Shown piece after piece: positions 26,403 through 36,549 of a stretch of 64,000 bases of DNA. The DNA comes from an uncultured Roseobacter sp. (GTDB lineage Bacteria > Pseudomonadota > Alphaproteobacteria > Rhodobacterales > Rhodobacteraceae): positions 930,001 through 994,000 of the forward strand of contig NZ_CANLNE010000003.1 of NCBI RefSeq assembly GCF_947492555.1, in the 5' to 3' direction. The notes beneath the pieces were generated by a model that worked only from the letters and a program-made list of their open reading frames with translations, was not told the DNA's origin and did no database searches. Every line of letters begins with the position of its first letter. Positions within the stretch are counted from its first letter, which is position 1. The position numbers were made by a program, and so were the translations under genes.

Positions 26403-28220
26403 ATGGGTATTGTTTTTTTCCGCCCGGTTTCACGGTTTCTGGCGGCTTTTGCGGCGATTCTCTCGGCCGCTTCTGTCTTGGCACAGCCAACGCACGGGAT
26501 ATCTATGTACGGTGCCCCCGCACTGCCACCTGATTTTGTGTCTTTGCCCTATGCGCGCGCGGATGCACCGAAGGGCGGCAGCATTACGCTTGGCAACTCG
26601 GGCGGTTTTGACAGCCTCAACCCGTTTGTGCGCAAAGGCACAGTCCCCTGGCAGCTCAGATTTTTCACTCATGAGAGCCTGATGGGGCGCTCCTGGGACG
26701 AACCTTTCACGCTTTACGGTCTTCTGGCCGAATCAATCGAGGTGCCGGAGGACCGATCCTGGGTCGCTTTCACCCTGCGTGAAGGCGCAGAATTCTCTGA
26801 CGGCACGCCGGTGACCGTGGACGATGTGATCTTCAGTTACGAGATCCTGGGCAGCGAAGGCCACCCCCGCTATCTCGGACTGGCGGGCCAGATCGACAGC
26901 ATCACCCAGACCGGGCCGCGCTCCCTGAGGATCGAATTCAACACCGACAACCGGGAACTTGCTCTGCTTGCCGGGCTGCGCCCGATCCTCAGCCGTGCGC
27001 AGTGGGAAGGGCGTGACTTTGCCAATGCGCCGCTCAGCGAGGTGCCCCTTGGTTCCGGCCCCTACAGTGTCACGGATTATGAGGCCGGACGCTTTGTGCA
27101 GCTGACCCGCAATCCGGAGTATTGGGGGGCCGACCTGCCGTTTCGCCGCGGCACCTTCAATTTCGACGACATCCGCATCGATTTCTACGGAGACACGTCC
27201 GTTCTCTTTGAAGCGCTGAAGGCAGGTGAAATCTCCGCACTGCGGGAGTTCAATGCGGAGAAATGGCAGACGCAGTATAATTTCCCCGCTGTCCGGCAGG
27301 GCAATATGGTCAAGTCCGAAATCCCGCATCAGAAGCCCTCCGGCATGACCGGTTTTGTCATGAACACGCGCAAACCGCCCTTTGACGACTGGCGGGTGCG
27401 CGAGGCGATGATCCAGGCGTTCAATTTCGAATACATCAACGATACGCTCACGGGGGGCGTGCAGCCGCGCATCACCTCCTACTTCTCCAACTCCGATCTG
27501 GCGATGGCGCCGGGGCCTGCGGATGACGTCGTGACCGCCCTGCTCGCCCCCTATCGCGACGCGCTGCTGCCCGGCACGCTGGAGGGCTATGCCTTGCCCG
27601 TCAGCGATGGCTCCGCCCGCAACCGCCGGGGCATCCGCACAGCGATGAAGCTGCTGGAGGAGGCAGGATGGACGCCGCAGGATGGCATCATGCGCAACGC
27701 CGACGGCGCGCCGCTGCAGTTCACCATTCTTGTGGAGCAGAACAATAGCGAGCACATGGCGATTGCCGATCTTTATCTGACGGCGCTGAAACGGCTTGGG
27801 TTGGACGTCAGGATTGAAACCACGGATAGCGCGCAATTCACCGAGCGAGAGAGCGCTTTTGACTTCGACATGACGACCTTCCGGCGCGCCGTGTCCCTGT
27901 CCCCGGGCAATGAGCAGCGGTTCTACTGGGGCTCGAAGGCCGCGACGCAACCGGGCTCGCGCAACCTGATGGGTGTGGCTTCTCCGGCGGTGGACGGGAT
28001 GATCGACGTGATGTTGTCGGCGCGCAGTGAAGAGGAGTTTACCGCCGCCGTGCGCGCGCTGGACCGGGCGCTGACCGCGGGGCGCTATGTGATCCCGTTC
28101 TGGCAGTTCACCAAGGGCCAGATCGCGCATATCAGGGAGATGAAGTTCCCCGAAACCCTGCCGATTTACGGCGACGGGCCCGAATACATGCCGCAGGTCT
28201 GGTGGTACGGCCCGTCCTGA
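26403..28220 (+). CDS. periplasmic oligopeptide-type binding protein, YejA-like
   Basis: A 605-residue family 5 extracellular solute-binding protein. A signal peptide (about 1-28, ending SVLAQ) is followed by HGISMYGAPALPPDFVSLPYA, the YejA-like N-terminus, then DGTPVTVDDVIFSYE and PLGSGPYSV, hallmark segments of Opp/Dpp-type binding proteins. Such proteins deliver peptides to an ABC permease. No permease or ATPase genes lie next to it here, so its transporter must be elsewhere. Next downstream is a convergent XRE-cupin regulator. Confidence 0.9.
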   Translation: MGIVFFRPVSRFLAAFAAILSAASVLAQPTHGISMYGAPALPPDFVSLPYARADAPKGGSITLGNSGGFDSLNPFVRKGTVPWQLRFFTHESLMGRSWDEPFTLYGLLAESIEVPEDRSWVAFTLREGAEFSDGTPVTVDDVIFSYEILGSEGHPRYLGLAGQIDSITQTGPRSLRIEFNTDNRELALLAGLRPILSRAQWEGRDFANAPLSEVPLGSGPYSVTDYEAGRFVQLTRNPEYWGADLPFRRGTFNFDDIRIDFYGDTSVLFEALKAGEISALREFNAEKWQTQYNFPAVRQGNMVKSEIPHQKPSGMTGFVMNTRKPPFDDWRVREAMIQAFNFEYINDTLTGGVQPRITSYFSNSDLAMAPGPADDVVTALLAPYRDALLPGTLEGYALPVSDGSARNRRGIRTAMKLLEEAGWTPQDGIMRNADGAPLQFTILVEQNNSEHMAIADLYLTALKRLGLDVRIETTDSAQFTERESAFDFDMTTFRRAVSLSPGNEQRFYWGSKAATQPGSRNLMGVASPAVDGMIDVMLSARSEEEFTAAVRALDRALTAGRYVIPFWQFTKGQIAHIREMKFPETLPIYGDGPEYMPQVWWYGPS

Positions 28221-28222
28221 GC

Positions 28223-28846
28223 CTAGGTCAGGGAGGTGACCCAGAGGATGTTGGCATCCTCTTCGCTGACCGACACCACGTTGTGGCCCATGGTCGCGTC
28301 GTAATAGGCGCTGTCGCCGCGCCGCATCTCTACCGGCTCGTAGAACTCGGTATAGAGCCGGATCACCCCGGTCAGCACATAGAGGAATTCCTCGCCGTCA
28401 TGGCGCACCCAGCCTTCGAATTCTTCCATCTTCCGGGCGCGCACGCGGGCGCGATAGGGCAGCATCTGCTTTTTGGTCAGCGTATCGGCCAGCAATTCAT
28501 GCTCATATGTGACCGTGGCCTGCGCTGCACCCTGCCCGCTCTTGGTCACCGCCATCCGGCCATTGACCTGCCCGGCGCGCGGCGGCGTAAAAAGCTGCGG
28601 CACCGAGATTTCCAGCCCGATGGCCAGCTTTTTCAGCGCGTCGTAGGTCGGTGACATCTGGCCGTTTTCGATCTTGCTCAGCGTCGAGCGGGCAAGCCCC
28701 GCCTGGCTGGCCGCCTGTTCCAGCGTCCAGTCGCGGGCCTTGCGCAACTCGCGGACGCGCTGGCCCAGATCGACGGGCGTCCCGTGATCGGAGCCGCCGC
28801 TTTCGCGGGCAATCTTGATAAGTGTCTTAGGGTCAGCATTGGTCAT
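28223..28846 (-). CDS. XRE-family transcriptional regulator with cupin domain
   Basis: A 207-residue regulator. Residues 27-85 form a Cro/C1-type helix-turn-helix (LGQRVRELRKARDWTLEQAA, then SQAGLARSTLSKIENGQMSP). Residues 125-205 form a cupin barrel with HDGEEFLYVLTGVIRLY, which would bind a small ligand. Regulators of this type control amino-acid, polyamine or carboxylate metabolism. It is divergent from the acyl-CoA ligase at 28911, 64 bp away, and may control it. Confidence 0.9.
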   Translation of the reverse strand: MTNADPKTLIKIARESGGSDHGTPVDLGQRVRELRKARDWTLEQAASQAGLARSTLSKIENGQMSPTYDALKKLAIGLEISVPQLFTPPRAGQVNGRMAVTKSGQGAAQATVTYEHELLADTLTKKQMLPYRARVRARKMEEFEGWVRHDGEEFLYVLTGVIRLYTEFYEPVEMRRGDSAYYDATMGHNVVSVSEEDANILWVTSLT

Positions 28847-28910
28847 CCAAAATCTATAGGACCTCGCGCGCAGGCTTGCAACGTGCCCGGCACCGGGCTA
28901 GCACCCGCTC

Positions 28911-30428
28911 ATGTTATCCCTTTTCGATGAGGGGCCGCCCGCGCCCTGCCCTGCGCCCTTCAACATGGCCGCCTATGTATTGTCTGCAGCAGAGCGGGTG
29001 CCCGACAAGGATGCGCTGCTGATCCTGGGCGAGACCGGCATTGAACGGTGGCGGTACGACGCGCTGGAACGTGCGGTGCGCGGCACGGCGACTGGTCTGC
29101 TGGGGCTGGGGCTGGTCCCGGGGGACCGCGTGCTAATGCGGCTCGGCAATACCGTCGATTTCCCGCTGGCCTATCTGGGCGCATTGGCCGCAGGGCTGGT
29201 GCCGGTGCCGACCTCCGCCGCGTTGACCCGGCCGGAAACGGCGCAAATAATTGCCAACATTCAGCCAAAGGCGGTGTTGCAGGACCCGGATGTCGCCTGC
29301 GCGGATCACCCCGTGAAAATAGACCTTCAAAGGCTGCGGGGGTTCCGTGATTTGCCGCCCGCGCCTTACGACATGGGCGACCCCAACCGGCTGGGCTATA
29401 TCATTTACACCTCCGGCACCTCGGGCGTGCCGCGTGCCGTCGCCCATGCCCACCGTGCGATCTGGGCGCGGCGGATGATGTTCGATGGCTGGTACGGGCT
29501 GACCCCACAGGACCGTGTCCTGCACGCCGGGGCATTCAACTGGACCTACACGTTGGGCACCGGGTTGATGGACCCCTGGACGGTCGGCGCGACGGCGCTC
29601 ATTCCGGCGGCAGGCACTACAGCATCTGCGTTGCCAAGGCTTCTGGCAGACCACGAGGTCACGATTTTTGCCGCTGCCCCGGGGGTCTACCGACAGATGT
29701 TGAAATCGGGAGATGCCATGCGCTGCCCCGCCCTGCGCCACGGTCTCAGTGCTGGGGAAAAGCTTGCGACCCGCGTGGCGGAGAGCTGGCGCGCGGCCAG
29801 CGGGACGGAGGTGTTCGAAGCCTACGGCATGTCGGAATGCTCCACCTTCATCTCCGGCGCGCCTGACAGCCCTGCCGCTGCCGGCGCGCTTGGCCAACCA
29901 CAACCGGGACGTCGCGTGGCGCTTCTGGGGCCGGACGGTCCCGTGCCGGTGGGAGAGGAAGGCACCATTGCCGTGCACCGAGATGATCCGGGCCTGATGC
30001 TGGGATATCTCGGCGCCGAGGCCGAGACCGCCGCGCGCCTGCAGGGGGAGTGGTTCCTGACCGGCGATCAAGCGGTGATGTCTCAAGATGGTCAGATCAC
30101 CTATCTGGGCCGCAACGACGATATGATGAACGCGGGCGGCTACCGCGTGTCACCCATCGAGGTGGAAACGGCGCTGGCCACCCTGCCCGGGATCACCGGC
30201 GTGGCGGTCACCGATGTGGAGGTCAAGGCGGATGCGCGTGTGATCGCGGCCTTTTACACGGCACCCGCCGCACTGGACGAAACCACCTTTGAGACATATG
30301 TGAAGGCGACGCTGGCGCGCTACAAGCAACCGCGCCTTTTCATTCACGTGCCAGAGCTGCCCATGGGCGCCAATGGCAAAATTCTCCGGCGGGCCCTGCG
30401 TGCCGGATTTGAGGCCCGCAATGACTGA
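28911..30428 (+). CDS. AMP-dependent acyl-CoA synthetase
   Basis: A 505-residue adenylate-forming enzyme. It has YTSGTSGVPRAVAHAH (about 165-180), where the usual P-loop Lys is Arg, then EAYGMSECSTF (about 304-314), LTGDQAVMSQDGQITYLGRNDDMMNAGG (hinge) and the C-terminal lysine in GANGKILRRALR. It resembles benzoate/4-hydroxybenzoate-CoA-ligase-like and short-chain acyl-CoA ligases; the substrate is unknown. The next gene overlaps it by 8 nt. The XRE-cupin gene is divergent. Confidence 0.88.
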   Translation: MLSLFDEGPPAPCPAPFNMAAYVLSAAERVPDKDALLILGETGIERWRYDALERAVRGTATGLLGLGLVPGDRVLMRLGNTVDFPLAYLGALAAGLVPVPTSAALTRPETAQIIANIQPKAVLQDPDVACADHPVKIDLQRLRGFRDLPPAPYDMGDPNRLGYIIYTSGTSGVPRAVAHAHRAIWARRMMFDGWYGLTPQDRVLHAGAFNWTYTLGTGLMDPWTVGATALIPAAGTTASALPRLLADHEVTIFAAAPGVYRQMLKSGDAMRCPALRHGLSAGEKLATRVAESWRAASGTEVFEAYGMSECSTFISGAPDSPAAAGALGQPQPGRRVALLGPDGPVPVGEEGTIAVHRDDPGLMLGYLGAEAETAARLQGEWFLTGDQAVMSQDGQITYLGRNDDMMNAGGYRVSPIEVETALATLPGITGVAVTDVEVKADARVIAAFYTAPAALDETTFETYVKATLARYKQPRLFIHVPELPMGANGKILRRALRAGFEARND

Positions 30429-31062
30429 CCCCATCAAGCTCGACATCATGTCCGATCCGATCTGCCCCTGGTGCTATATCGGTAAAACCCATCTCGACAA
30501 GGCGCTGGCCGATCATCCCGACCACCCGTTCAAGATCGAATGGCACCCCTTCCAGCTCAACCCCGACATGCCGCGCGATGGTATGGACAGGCGTGCCTAT
30601 CTCGAAGGCAAGTTCGGCGGCAAGGACGGGGCGGTGCGCGCCTATGCCCCGGTGGTCGAGCATGCCGAGGCGGCGGGCCTCAAGATCGACTTCGAAGGTA
30701 TGAAACGCACACCCAACACGCTGGATGCGCATCGGCTGATCCACTGGGCGGGCATTGAGGGCCGCCAGACTGCCGCCGTTTCCGCCCTCTTCACCGCCTA
30801 TTTCGTTGAGGCCCGGGACATTGGCGATCACGATGTGCTGGCCGATATTGCCGATGGCATCGACATGGACGCCGCCGTGGTGCGCAAACTGCTGCTGTCG
30901 GATGCGGATGAGGAAGATATCCGCGCGCGGGATGCGCACAGCCGCTCCATGAGCGTGAATTCCGTGCCGACGTTCATCGTTGCGGGCAAACACGCGGTGC
31001 CGGGCGCGCAGCCGCCCGAACTCTGGACGAAGGTCATTGGCGAGCTGACAGCCGCTGCCTGA
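30421..31062 (+). CDS. DsbA-family (FrnE-like) thioredoxin-fold oxidoreductase
   Basis: A 213-residue protein of the DSBA/2-hydroxychromene-2-carboxylate isomerase group, cytoplasmic since no signal peptide is present. It has CPWC at residues 15-18 (SDPICPWCYIGK), a helical insert and the cis-proline loop SVNSVPTFIVAGKHAVPGAQ. FrnE-like proteins act as disulfide oxidoreductases. The ATG at 30421 overlaps the ligase stop by 8 nt, so the two are one operon. Confidence 0.9.
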   Translation: MTDPIKLDIMSDPICPWCYIGKTHLDKALADHPDHPFKIEWHPFQLNPDMPRDGMDRRAYLEGKFGGKDGAVRAYAPVVEHAEAAGLKIDFEGMKRTPNTLDAHRLIHWAGIEGRQTAAVSALFTAYFVEARDIGDHDVLADIADGIDMDAAVVRKLLLSDADEEDIRARDAHSRSMSVNSVPTFIVAGKHAVPGAQPPELWTKVIGELTAAA

Positions 31063-31182
31063 CTTGCACGGGCGCAGACGCGACTGTGTGAAAATGTGAC
31101 GTTGTCTGCCCTACAACTGTGGGTTACACCGATTCCAGGCGCAGCTGATCCCCGTCGGGGCTGCGACTGGGGAGTGAAAAGC

Positions 31183-32403
31183 GTGTCGACATCAGGATCG
31201 CAACCGGCCATGGGGCGGGTTGAATTCATCGCATTGATGGCAATGATGTTTGCCACCATCGCCTTTTCCATTGATGCGATGCTGCCCGCTCTGCCCGATG
31301 TTGCGCGCGAGCTGACACCCGAAGAACCCACACGCGCGCCCCTGATCATGACCTCCTTCGTGCTGGGCATGGGGATTGGGACGTTTTTCACCGGGCCGCT
31401 GTCGGACGCCTTTGGGCGGCGCACGGTGATGGTCTGTGGCGCAGGGCTCTACATGGCGGCCTCGGCCATCGCCTGGGCCAGTTCCACCTTCGAAATTGTA
31501 CTGGCCGCGCGCATCCTGCAGGGTCTGGGCGCTGCAGGGCCACGCGTCGTCTCCATCGCCATCATCCGGGACCTCTATGCCGGTCGGGAAATGGCCAAAA
31601 TCGTGTCCATCGTGATGATCATTTTCACGCTGGTGCCCGGGTTTGCGCCGACGCTGGGCTATTTCATCATTGCCACCGAAGGATGGCGCGGGATTTTTGC
31701 GGCCTTCATCGTGTTTTCCGCCATATCAGTGCTCTGGCTGGGCCTGCGCTTGCCCGAAACACTGGCGCGCGAAGACAGACGATCGTTCAGGCCGCGCCTG
31801 ATGCTGGCCGCAGTGCACGAGATGTTCGCCCACCCCATCGTGCGCCTGTCGATCGTGGTGCAGACGCTGTGTATGTCGATGTTGTTCACCGTGCTGATGC
31901 TGATCCAGCCAGTTTATGAACAGATTTACGACAAGCAGGATACCTTCCATTTCTGGTTCGGGGGCATTGCGCTGGTCTCTGCAGGCGCCAGTTTTCTCAA
32001 CGCAATGCTGGTGATGCGGCTGGGCATGCGGCGGCTGATTACCATGGCGCTGGCAGTACAGATTGTGCTGTCCATCACCGTTCTGATTCACAATGAGACC
32101 CATGGGGGCACGGCCTTTGCCATTTTCGCCCTTTGGCAGGCCTATCTGTTCTTTCAGGCTGGGTTGACCATCGGCAATCTCAACGCCATCGCGATGGAAC
32201 CGATGGGGCATATCGCGGGCATGGCCGCCAGCGTGATCGGGTCCGTCTCCACGGTGCTGGCCGCCGCCATTGCCTCGCCCATCGGGCTACTCTTCGACGG
32301 CACGGTGCGGCCGCTTGTAGGGGCGGTCTTCGTGATGGCCTGCTGTGCGTTTCTGGTGATGCGCTACATGGGGCGGATCGAGGCGCGGCTACCTGCCGAG
32401 TGA
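31183..32403 (+). CDS. MFS drug efflux transporter, Bcr/CflA type
   Basis: A 406-residue protein with twelve predicted membrane segments. It has the DHA1 signatures: IDAMLPALPDVA in the first segment, GPLSDAFGRRTVMVCGAG (motif A) after the second, and a glycine/proline-rich fifth segment (TLVPGFAPTLGYFI, motif C). Likely a proton-driven exporter of drugs or metabolites. I start at the GTG at 31183, with GGGGAG 8 nt upstream; the frame is open further but lacks another good site. It ends 1 bp before the convergent mfd stop. Confidence 0.9.
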   Translation: MSTSGSQPAMGRVEFIALMAMMFATIAFSIDAMLPALPDVARELTPEEPTRAPLIMTSFVLGMGIGTFFTGPLSDAFGRRTVMVCGAGLYMAASAIAWASSTFEIVLAARILQGLGAAGPRVVSIAIIRDLYAGREMAKIVSIVMIIFTLVPGFAPTLGYFIIATEGWRGIFAAFIVFSAISVLWLGLRLPETLAREDRRSFRPRLMLAAVHEMFAHPIVRLSIVVQTLCMSMLFTVLMLIQPVYEQIYDKQDTFHFWFGGIALVSAGASFLNAMLVMRLGMRRLITMALAVQIVLSITVLIHNETHGGTAFAIFALWQAYLFFQAGLTIGNLNAIAMEPMGHIAGMAASVIGSVSTVLAAAIASPIGLLFDGTVRPLVGAVFVMACCAFLVMRYMGRIEARLPAE

Positions 32404-35400
32404 TCAACTTGCCTTGGCGCGTTTGGCTTTCTTTTCGGCCACGACCTTTTCCGCCAGATCACGGGCAATGGCAAAGGCCCCCTTGATCTTATCCGCATCC
32501 GCTTTCCAGTCACGGCGCACGACAATCTTGTTGTCCTTGACCTTCGCCAACCCGCGCTGATCCTGAATGAACTCGACCAGCCCCTTGGGGGAGGCGAATT
32601 TATCGTTGTGAAACTGGATCGTGGCACCCTTGGGCCCGCCATCGAGCTTGGCAATCCCGGCCCTCTTGCACATCGCCTTTATCCGCACCACGAGCATCAA
32701 CGTATTGACCTCCCTTGGTAATTTTCCAAAGCGGTCAATCAGTTCAGCGGCAAACCCTTCCAGTTCGACCTTTGTCGTCAGGCTGCTGAGGCGGCGATAG
32801 AGGCCCAGGCGCACGTCGAGATCGGGCACATAGTCTTCGGGGATCAGCACCGGCACGCCAAGGTTGATCTGCGGTGCCCATTGATCATCCGCCTCGCTGA
32901 GACCTTCCATCTCGCCTGCACGGATCTTGGCAATCGCCTCCTCCAGCATGGATTGATAAAGCTCGAAACCGACGTCACGCATCTGGCCAGATTGTTCCTC
33001 GCCCAGCAGGTTGCCCGCGCCGCGAATGTCCAGGTCCTGGCTGGCCAGCGTGAACCCGGCGCCCAGCGTGTCGAGGCTGGAAAGCACCCGCAGCCGCTTT
33101 TCCGCCGTATCCGTCAGCTTGGTGCGCGGTTTGGTGGTGAGATAGGCATAGGCGCGGGTTTTTGACCGCCCGACCCGCCCCCGGATCTGGTAGAGTTGTG
33201 CAAGACCGAACATATCCGCCCGGTGCACGATCATCGTATTGGCGGTAGGGATATCGAGGCCGGATTCCACAATGGTCGTGGCCAGCAGCACATCGAATTT
33301 CCCGTCGTAGAACGCATTCATCCGGTCGTCGAGCTCGCCCGCCGCCATCTGCCCATGCGCCACCACATAGGTCAGTTCGGGCAGCTGATCCTTGAGGAAT
33401 TCCTCGATCTCCGGCAGGTCGGAAATGCGCGGCACCACGTAAAAGGACTGCCCGCCGCGATAGTGTTCACGCAGCAGCGCCTCACGCAGGGTGACGGTGT
33501 CGAATTCGCTCACATAAGTGCGGATCGCCAATCGGTCTACCGGCGGCGTGCCGATGATGCTGAGGTCGCGCACGCCGGTCAGGCTCAGCTGCAGGGTGCG
33601 CGGAATCGGTGTTGCGGTCAGGGTCAGCACGTGGATGTCGCTGCGCAGCTGCTTCAGCCGTTCCTTGTGCGTCACGCCGAAATGCTGTTCCTCATCAATG
33701 ACCAGCAGGCCGAGGTTCTGGAACCGAATGCCCTTGGCCAGCAGCGCGTGGGTGCCGATCACGATATCCACGGTGCCGCGCGACATGCCGTCCCGGGTCG
33801 CGTTCGCTTCTTTGGCAGAGACAAAACGGCTGAGCTGGCGCACGTTGATCGGGAAACCTCGGAACCGTTCGGCAAAGCTCTTGTAGTGCTGCCGGACCAG
33901 CAACGTCGTCGGTGCGATCACCGCGACCTGCACGCCGGACATGGCCGCCACGAAAGCCGCACGCATCGCCACCTCGGTCTTGCCAAAACCCACGTCGCCA
34001 CAGACCAGCCGGTCCATCGGGTTGCCGGAAGTCAGATCGTCAATGACCTCGCCGATGGCGCGCAGCTGATCATCGGTTTCCTGATAAGGAAAACGCGCGG
34101 AAAAGGCATCCCACATGCCCGGCGGCGGCTCCAGCACCGGCGCCTTGCGCAACGCGCGCTCGGCGGCAATGCGGATGAGTTTATCAGCGACTTCGCGGAT
34201 GCGCTCTTTGAGGCGCGCTTTCTTGGCTTGCCACGCGCCCCCGCCCAACCGGTCGAGCAGGCCCTCTTCATGACCGTATTTCGACAGCAGTTCAATGTTC
34301 TCGACCGGCAGATAAAGCTTTGATCCTTCAGCATATTCCAGCAGGATACATTCATGCGCGGCCCCCGCGGCGGTGACCACCTCCAGCCCCTTGTAGCGGC
34401 CAATTCCGTGATCGACGTGCACGATCAGATCGCCGGGGCTGAGCGATTGCGTCTCGGTCAGGAAGTTTTCCGCACGGCGTTTCTTGGCCGGGCGCCGGAT
34501 CAGCCGATCTCCAAGCACGTCCTGCTCGGAAATCACCGTGAGCCCCGGCGCCTCGAACCCGTGCTCCAGTGCCCAGACCGCCAGATGCAGCCCGCGTTTG
34601 CCGATGCGTGTGGCGTCCGGGACCGGGATCGCCTCGGCGACACCTTCGTCTTCGATGAGGCCGGTCAACCGCTCGCGCGCACCCTCGGAGTAGCTGGCGA
34701 TCAGGACCGGCCCTTCCGCCAACTTTACCTTAACATGTGCCGCCAGAGCCCCGAAAAGGCTCAGCGATTCCTGTTGTCTCTCTGGCGCAAAACTGCGTCC
34801 GATGCGGGCACCTGCATCGGTGACACCCAGGCCCGTCGGTTGCGGAAGGGCGGCCAGCTGCAGCATGCGTCGCGCGTTTGTTGCCTGTTCCCAGGCGGCG
34901 TCATCCAGATAGAGCGCGTCCGGCGGGCTTGGCTTATAGACGCTGTCCATCTTGGACCGGTTCGCCATGGCAAGGCGCCGGGTCTCGTATTGATCCGCGA
35001 TGCTCTCCCATCGGGCCAACCGGCTGGGCGTGACCTGATCATCCAGCGTAACGACGGCGTCCGGCAGATAGTCGAAAAGCGTCTCCAGCCTGTCATGAAA
35101 AAACGGCAGCCAGTGCTCGGCGCCCTGATGCTTGCGCCCGGCGCTGATGGCCTCATAGAGCGGATCGTCGGTGCCTGCGGCGCCAAATTCGATGCGGTAG
35201 TTCTGCCGGAAACGGGTGATTGCTGCTTCGTCCAGAATGACCTCCGACACCGGGGCCAGTTCCACCAGACCCAGCTTTTCGGTGGTCCGCTGCGTGGCCG
35301 CGTCGAAACGGCGCGCGCCATCCAGCACGTCGCCAAAGAAATCCAGCCGCACCGGCCCCAGATCGCCCGGCGGATAGATGTCGATGATGCCGCCCCGAAT

Positions 35401-35868
35401 TGCGTAATCGCCCGGTTCCGTCACCGTGGGGCTTTGCACGAACCCCATGCGCACGAGAAATTGCCGCAATGCCGCCTCGTCCACGCGGTCCCCCACACGG
35501 GCGGTAAAGGCCGCATCCTGGAGGGTCGCGCGCGCCGGCACACGCTGGGTCGCGGCGTTCAGCGTGGTCAGCAGGATGAACTGCGCCGGCATGCCGTGCA
35601 CGAGCCCCGCCAGCGTCGCCATGCGCTGCGCAGAGATATCAGCATTGGGCGACACCCGGTCATAGGGCAGGCAATCCCAACCGGGAAAGGTGATGACCGG
35701 CATGTCGGGCGCAAAGAATCGCAAGGCAGCCCGCATCGCCGCCAGCCGCTTGTCATCGCGGGCGACGTGCAGGATCGGTGCCTTCTGCCGCTCCAGCTCG
35801 GACAGCAGGAAACGCGCGTCATACCCTTCGGGCACGCCGGAAACGGTGATATGCTTTGGATCAGCCAT
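32404..35868 (-). CDS. mfd: transcription-repair coupling factor
   Basis: Mfd removes RNA polymerase stalled at DNA damage and recruits UvrABC. The 1154-residue protein contains, in order, the UvrB-homology region (FPGWDCLPYDR), the RNA-polymerase-interacting domain (LSPGDLIVHVDHGIGRYKGLE, then YAEGSKLYLPVENIELLSKY), the RecG-like translocase with GDVGFGKTEVAMRAA (Walker A), DEEQHFGV (motif II), LTATPIPRT (motif III) and IVESGLDIPTANT, QIRGRVGRS (motifs V, VI), and the C-terminal TRCF domain. I start at the ATG at 35868 (MADPKHI) rather than the TTG four codons earlier. Confidence 0.96.
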   Translation of the reverse strand: MADPKHITVSGVPEGYDARFLLSELERQKAPILHVARDDKRLAAMRAALRFFAPDMPVITFPGWDCLPYDRVSPNADISAQRMATLAGLVHGMPAQFILLTTLNAATQRVPARATLQDAAFTARVGDRVDEAALRQFLVRMGFVQSPTVTEPGDYAIRGGIIDIYPPGDLGPVRLDFFGDVLDGARRFDAATQRTTEKLGLVELAPVSEVILDEAAITRFRQNYRIEFGAAGTDDPLYEAISAGRKHQGAEHWLPFFHDRLETLFDYLPDAVVTLDDQVTPSRLARWESIADQYETRRLAMANRSKMDSVYKPSPPDALYLDDAAWEQATNARRMLQLAALPQPTGLGVTDAGARIGRSFAPERQQESLSLFGALAAHVKVKLAEGPVLIASYSEGARERLTGLIEDEGVAEAIPVPDATRIGKRGLHLAVWALEHGFEAPGLTVISEQDVLGDRLIRRPAKKRRAENFLTETQSLSPGDLIVHVDHGIGRYKGLEVVTAAGAAHECILLEYAEGSKLYLPVENIELLSKYGHEEGLLDRLGGGAWQAKKARLKERIREVADKLIRIAAERALRKAPVLEPPPGMWDAFSARFPYQETDDQLRAIGEVIDDLTSGNPMDRLVCGDVGFGKTEVAMRAAFVAAMSGVQVAVIAPTTLLVRQHYKSFAERFRGFPINVRQLSRFVSAKEANATRDGMSRGTVDIVIGTHALLAKGIRFQNLGLLVIDEEQHFGVTHKERLKQLRSDIHVLTLTATPIPRTLQLSLTGVRDLSIIGTPPVDRLAIRTYVSEFDTVTLREALLREHYRGGQSFYVVPRISDLPEIEEFLKDQLPELTYVVAHGQMAAGELDDRMNAFYDGKFDVLLATTIVESGLDIPTANTMIVHRADMFGLAQLYQIRGRVGRSKTRAYAYLTTKPRTKLTDTAEKRLRVLSSLDTLGAGFTLASQDLDIRGAGNLLGEEQSGQMRDVGFELYQSMLEEAIAKIRAGEMEGLSEADDQWAPQINLGVPVLIPEDYVPDLDVRLGLYRRLSSLTTKVELEGFAAELIDRFGKLPREVNTLMLVVRIKAMCKRAGIAKLDGGPKGATIQFHNDKFASPKGLVEFIQDQRGLAKVKDNKIVVRRDWKADADKIKGAFAIARDLAEKVVAEKKAKRAKAS

Positions 35869-35901
35869 GGCCTGCTTCAATTGGCTTTTGACCGCGTGGT
35901 G

Positions 35902-36429
35902 TCAACTGCTCAATGGGCCAATGGACAGGTTTTGATACATGCCCCAGAGCGCGGTGACGAAAATCGAGATCATGCCAATGATCTGAACATAGAGGCGATG
36001 TCGTGTCAGACGACGGCGTAACAACTCTCCGTTGGCGCTCTCCTGGTGGATGAGCCGCGCGGTGGAGAGCGATAACAGCCCCACGATGGACATTGGCAAG
36101 CCCATTAAAAACAGCGCCTGCGCGATTTCCAATGCGTAAAAGAAGCCAAGCACCCCGAACGCCGTGAGCAGGAAACACCCAAGCCCCAGCAGCCAAAGGC
36201 CAGAGACATTGGCGATGAACAAGAGCCGGTTGGTGTTGATGCGCACCATATCCTCAAGGTCCTGTTCTGCCTGCCCACCATAACGGCGCGCGCGCAGGAC
36301 CATATCGTAGGGCACGCCAAGCACCCAGTGGCTGGCGGTGGACCACAGAACTGCCAAGGCGATCCAGAACCACAGGTTCGAGAAGGACCGCATGTCTATG
36401 AGTTCAAAAACGTTCTGGTAGAAGCTCAA
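35902..36429 (-). CDS. conserved membrane protein next to mfd
   Basis: A 175-residue protein with about four membrane segments (roughly 20-38, 72-90, 92-112 and 148-166) and a short basic stretch between. I recall homologues in roseobacters beginning SFYQ.VFELIDMRSFSNLWFW, sometimes labelled a component of the SufBCD complex; I see nothing that supports a Suf role. The start is TTG at 36429 if that N-terminus is kept, or ATG at 36393. It lies directly upstream of mfd on the same strand. Confidence 0.75.
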   Translation of the reverse strand: MSFYQNVFELIDMRSFSNLWFWIALAVLWSTASHWVLGVPYDMVLRARRYGGQAEQDLEDMVRINTNRLLFIANVSGLWLLGLGCFLLTAFGVLGFFYALEIAQALFLMGLPMSIVGLLSLSTARLIHQESANGELLRRRLTRHRLYVQIIGMISIFVTALWGMYQNLSIGPLSS

Positions 36430-36549
36430 GGGGGTACGCTTTTGTTATGTGTTTTGACCCTCTTAGCGATAGGGCGCGGCAATTCCTACCCTTGGCTTGC
36501 GGAAAAATACATGGCAGTCATGAAGTGTCACCCAAACTGGACATCTCCC

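Noticed and set aside
34354-36021. 555-codon plus-strand frame over mfd
   Set aside because: Antisense shadow of mfd, with low-complexity H/R/Q/G-rich translation and no motif.
35902-36429. Assignment of the membrane protein next to mfd to the SufBCD complex
   Set aside because: I recall this label on homologues, but nothing in the sequence or neighbourhood relates to Fe-S cluster assembly.
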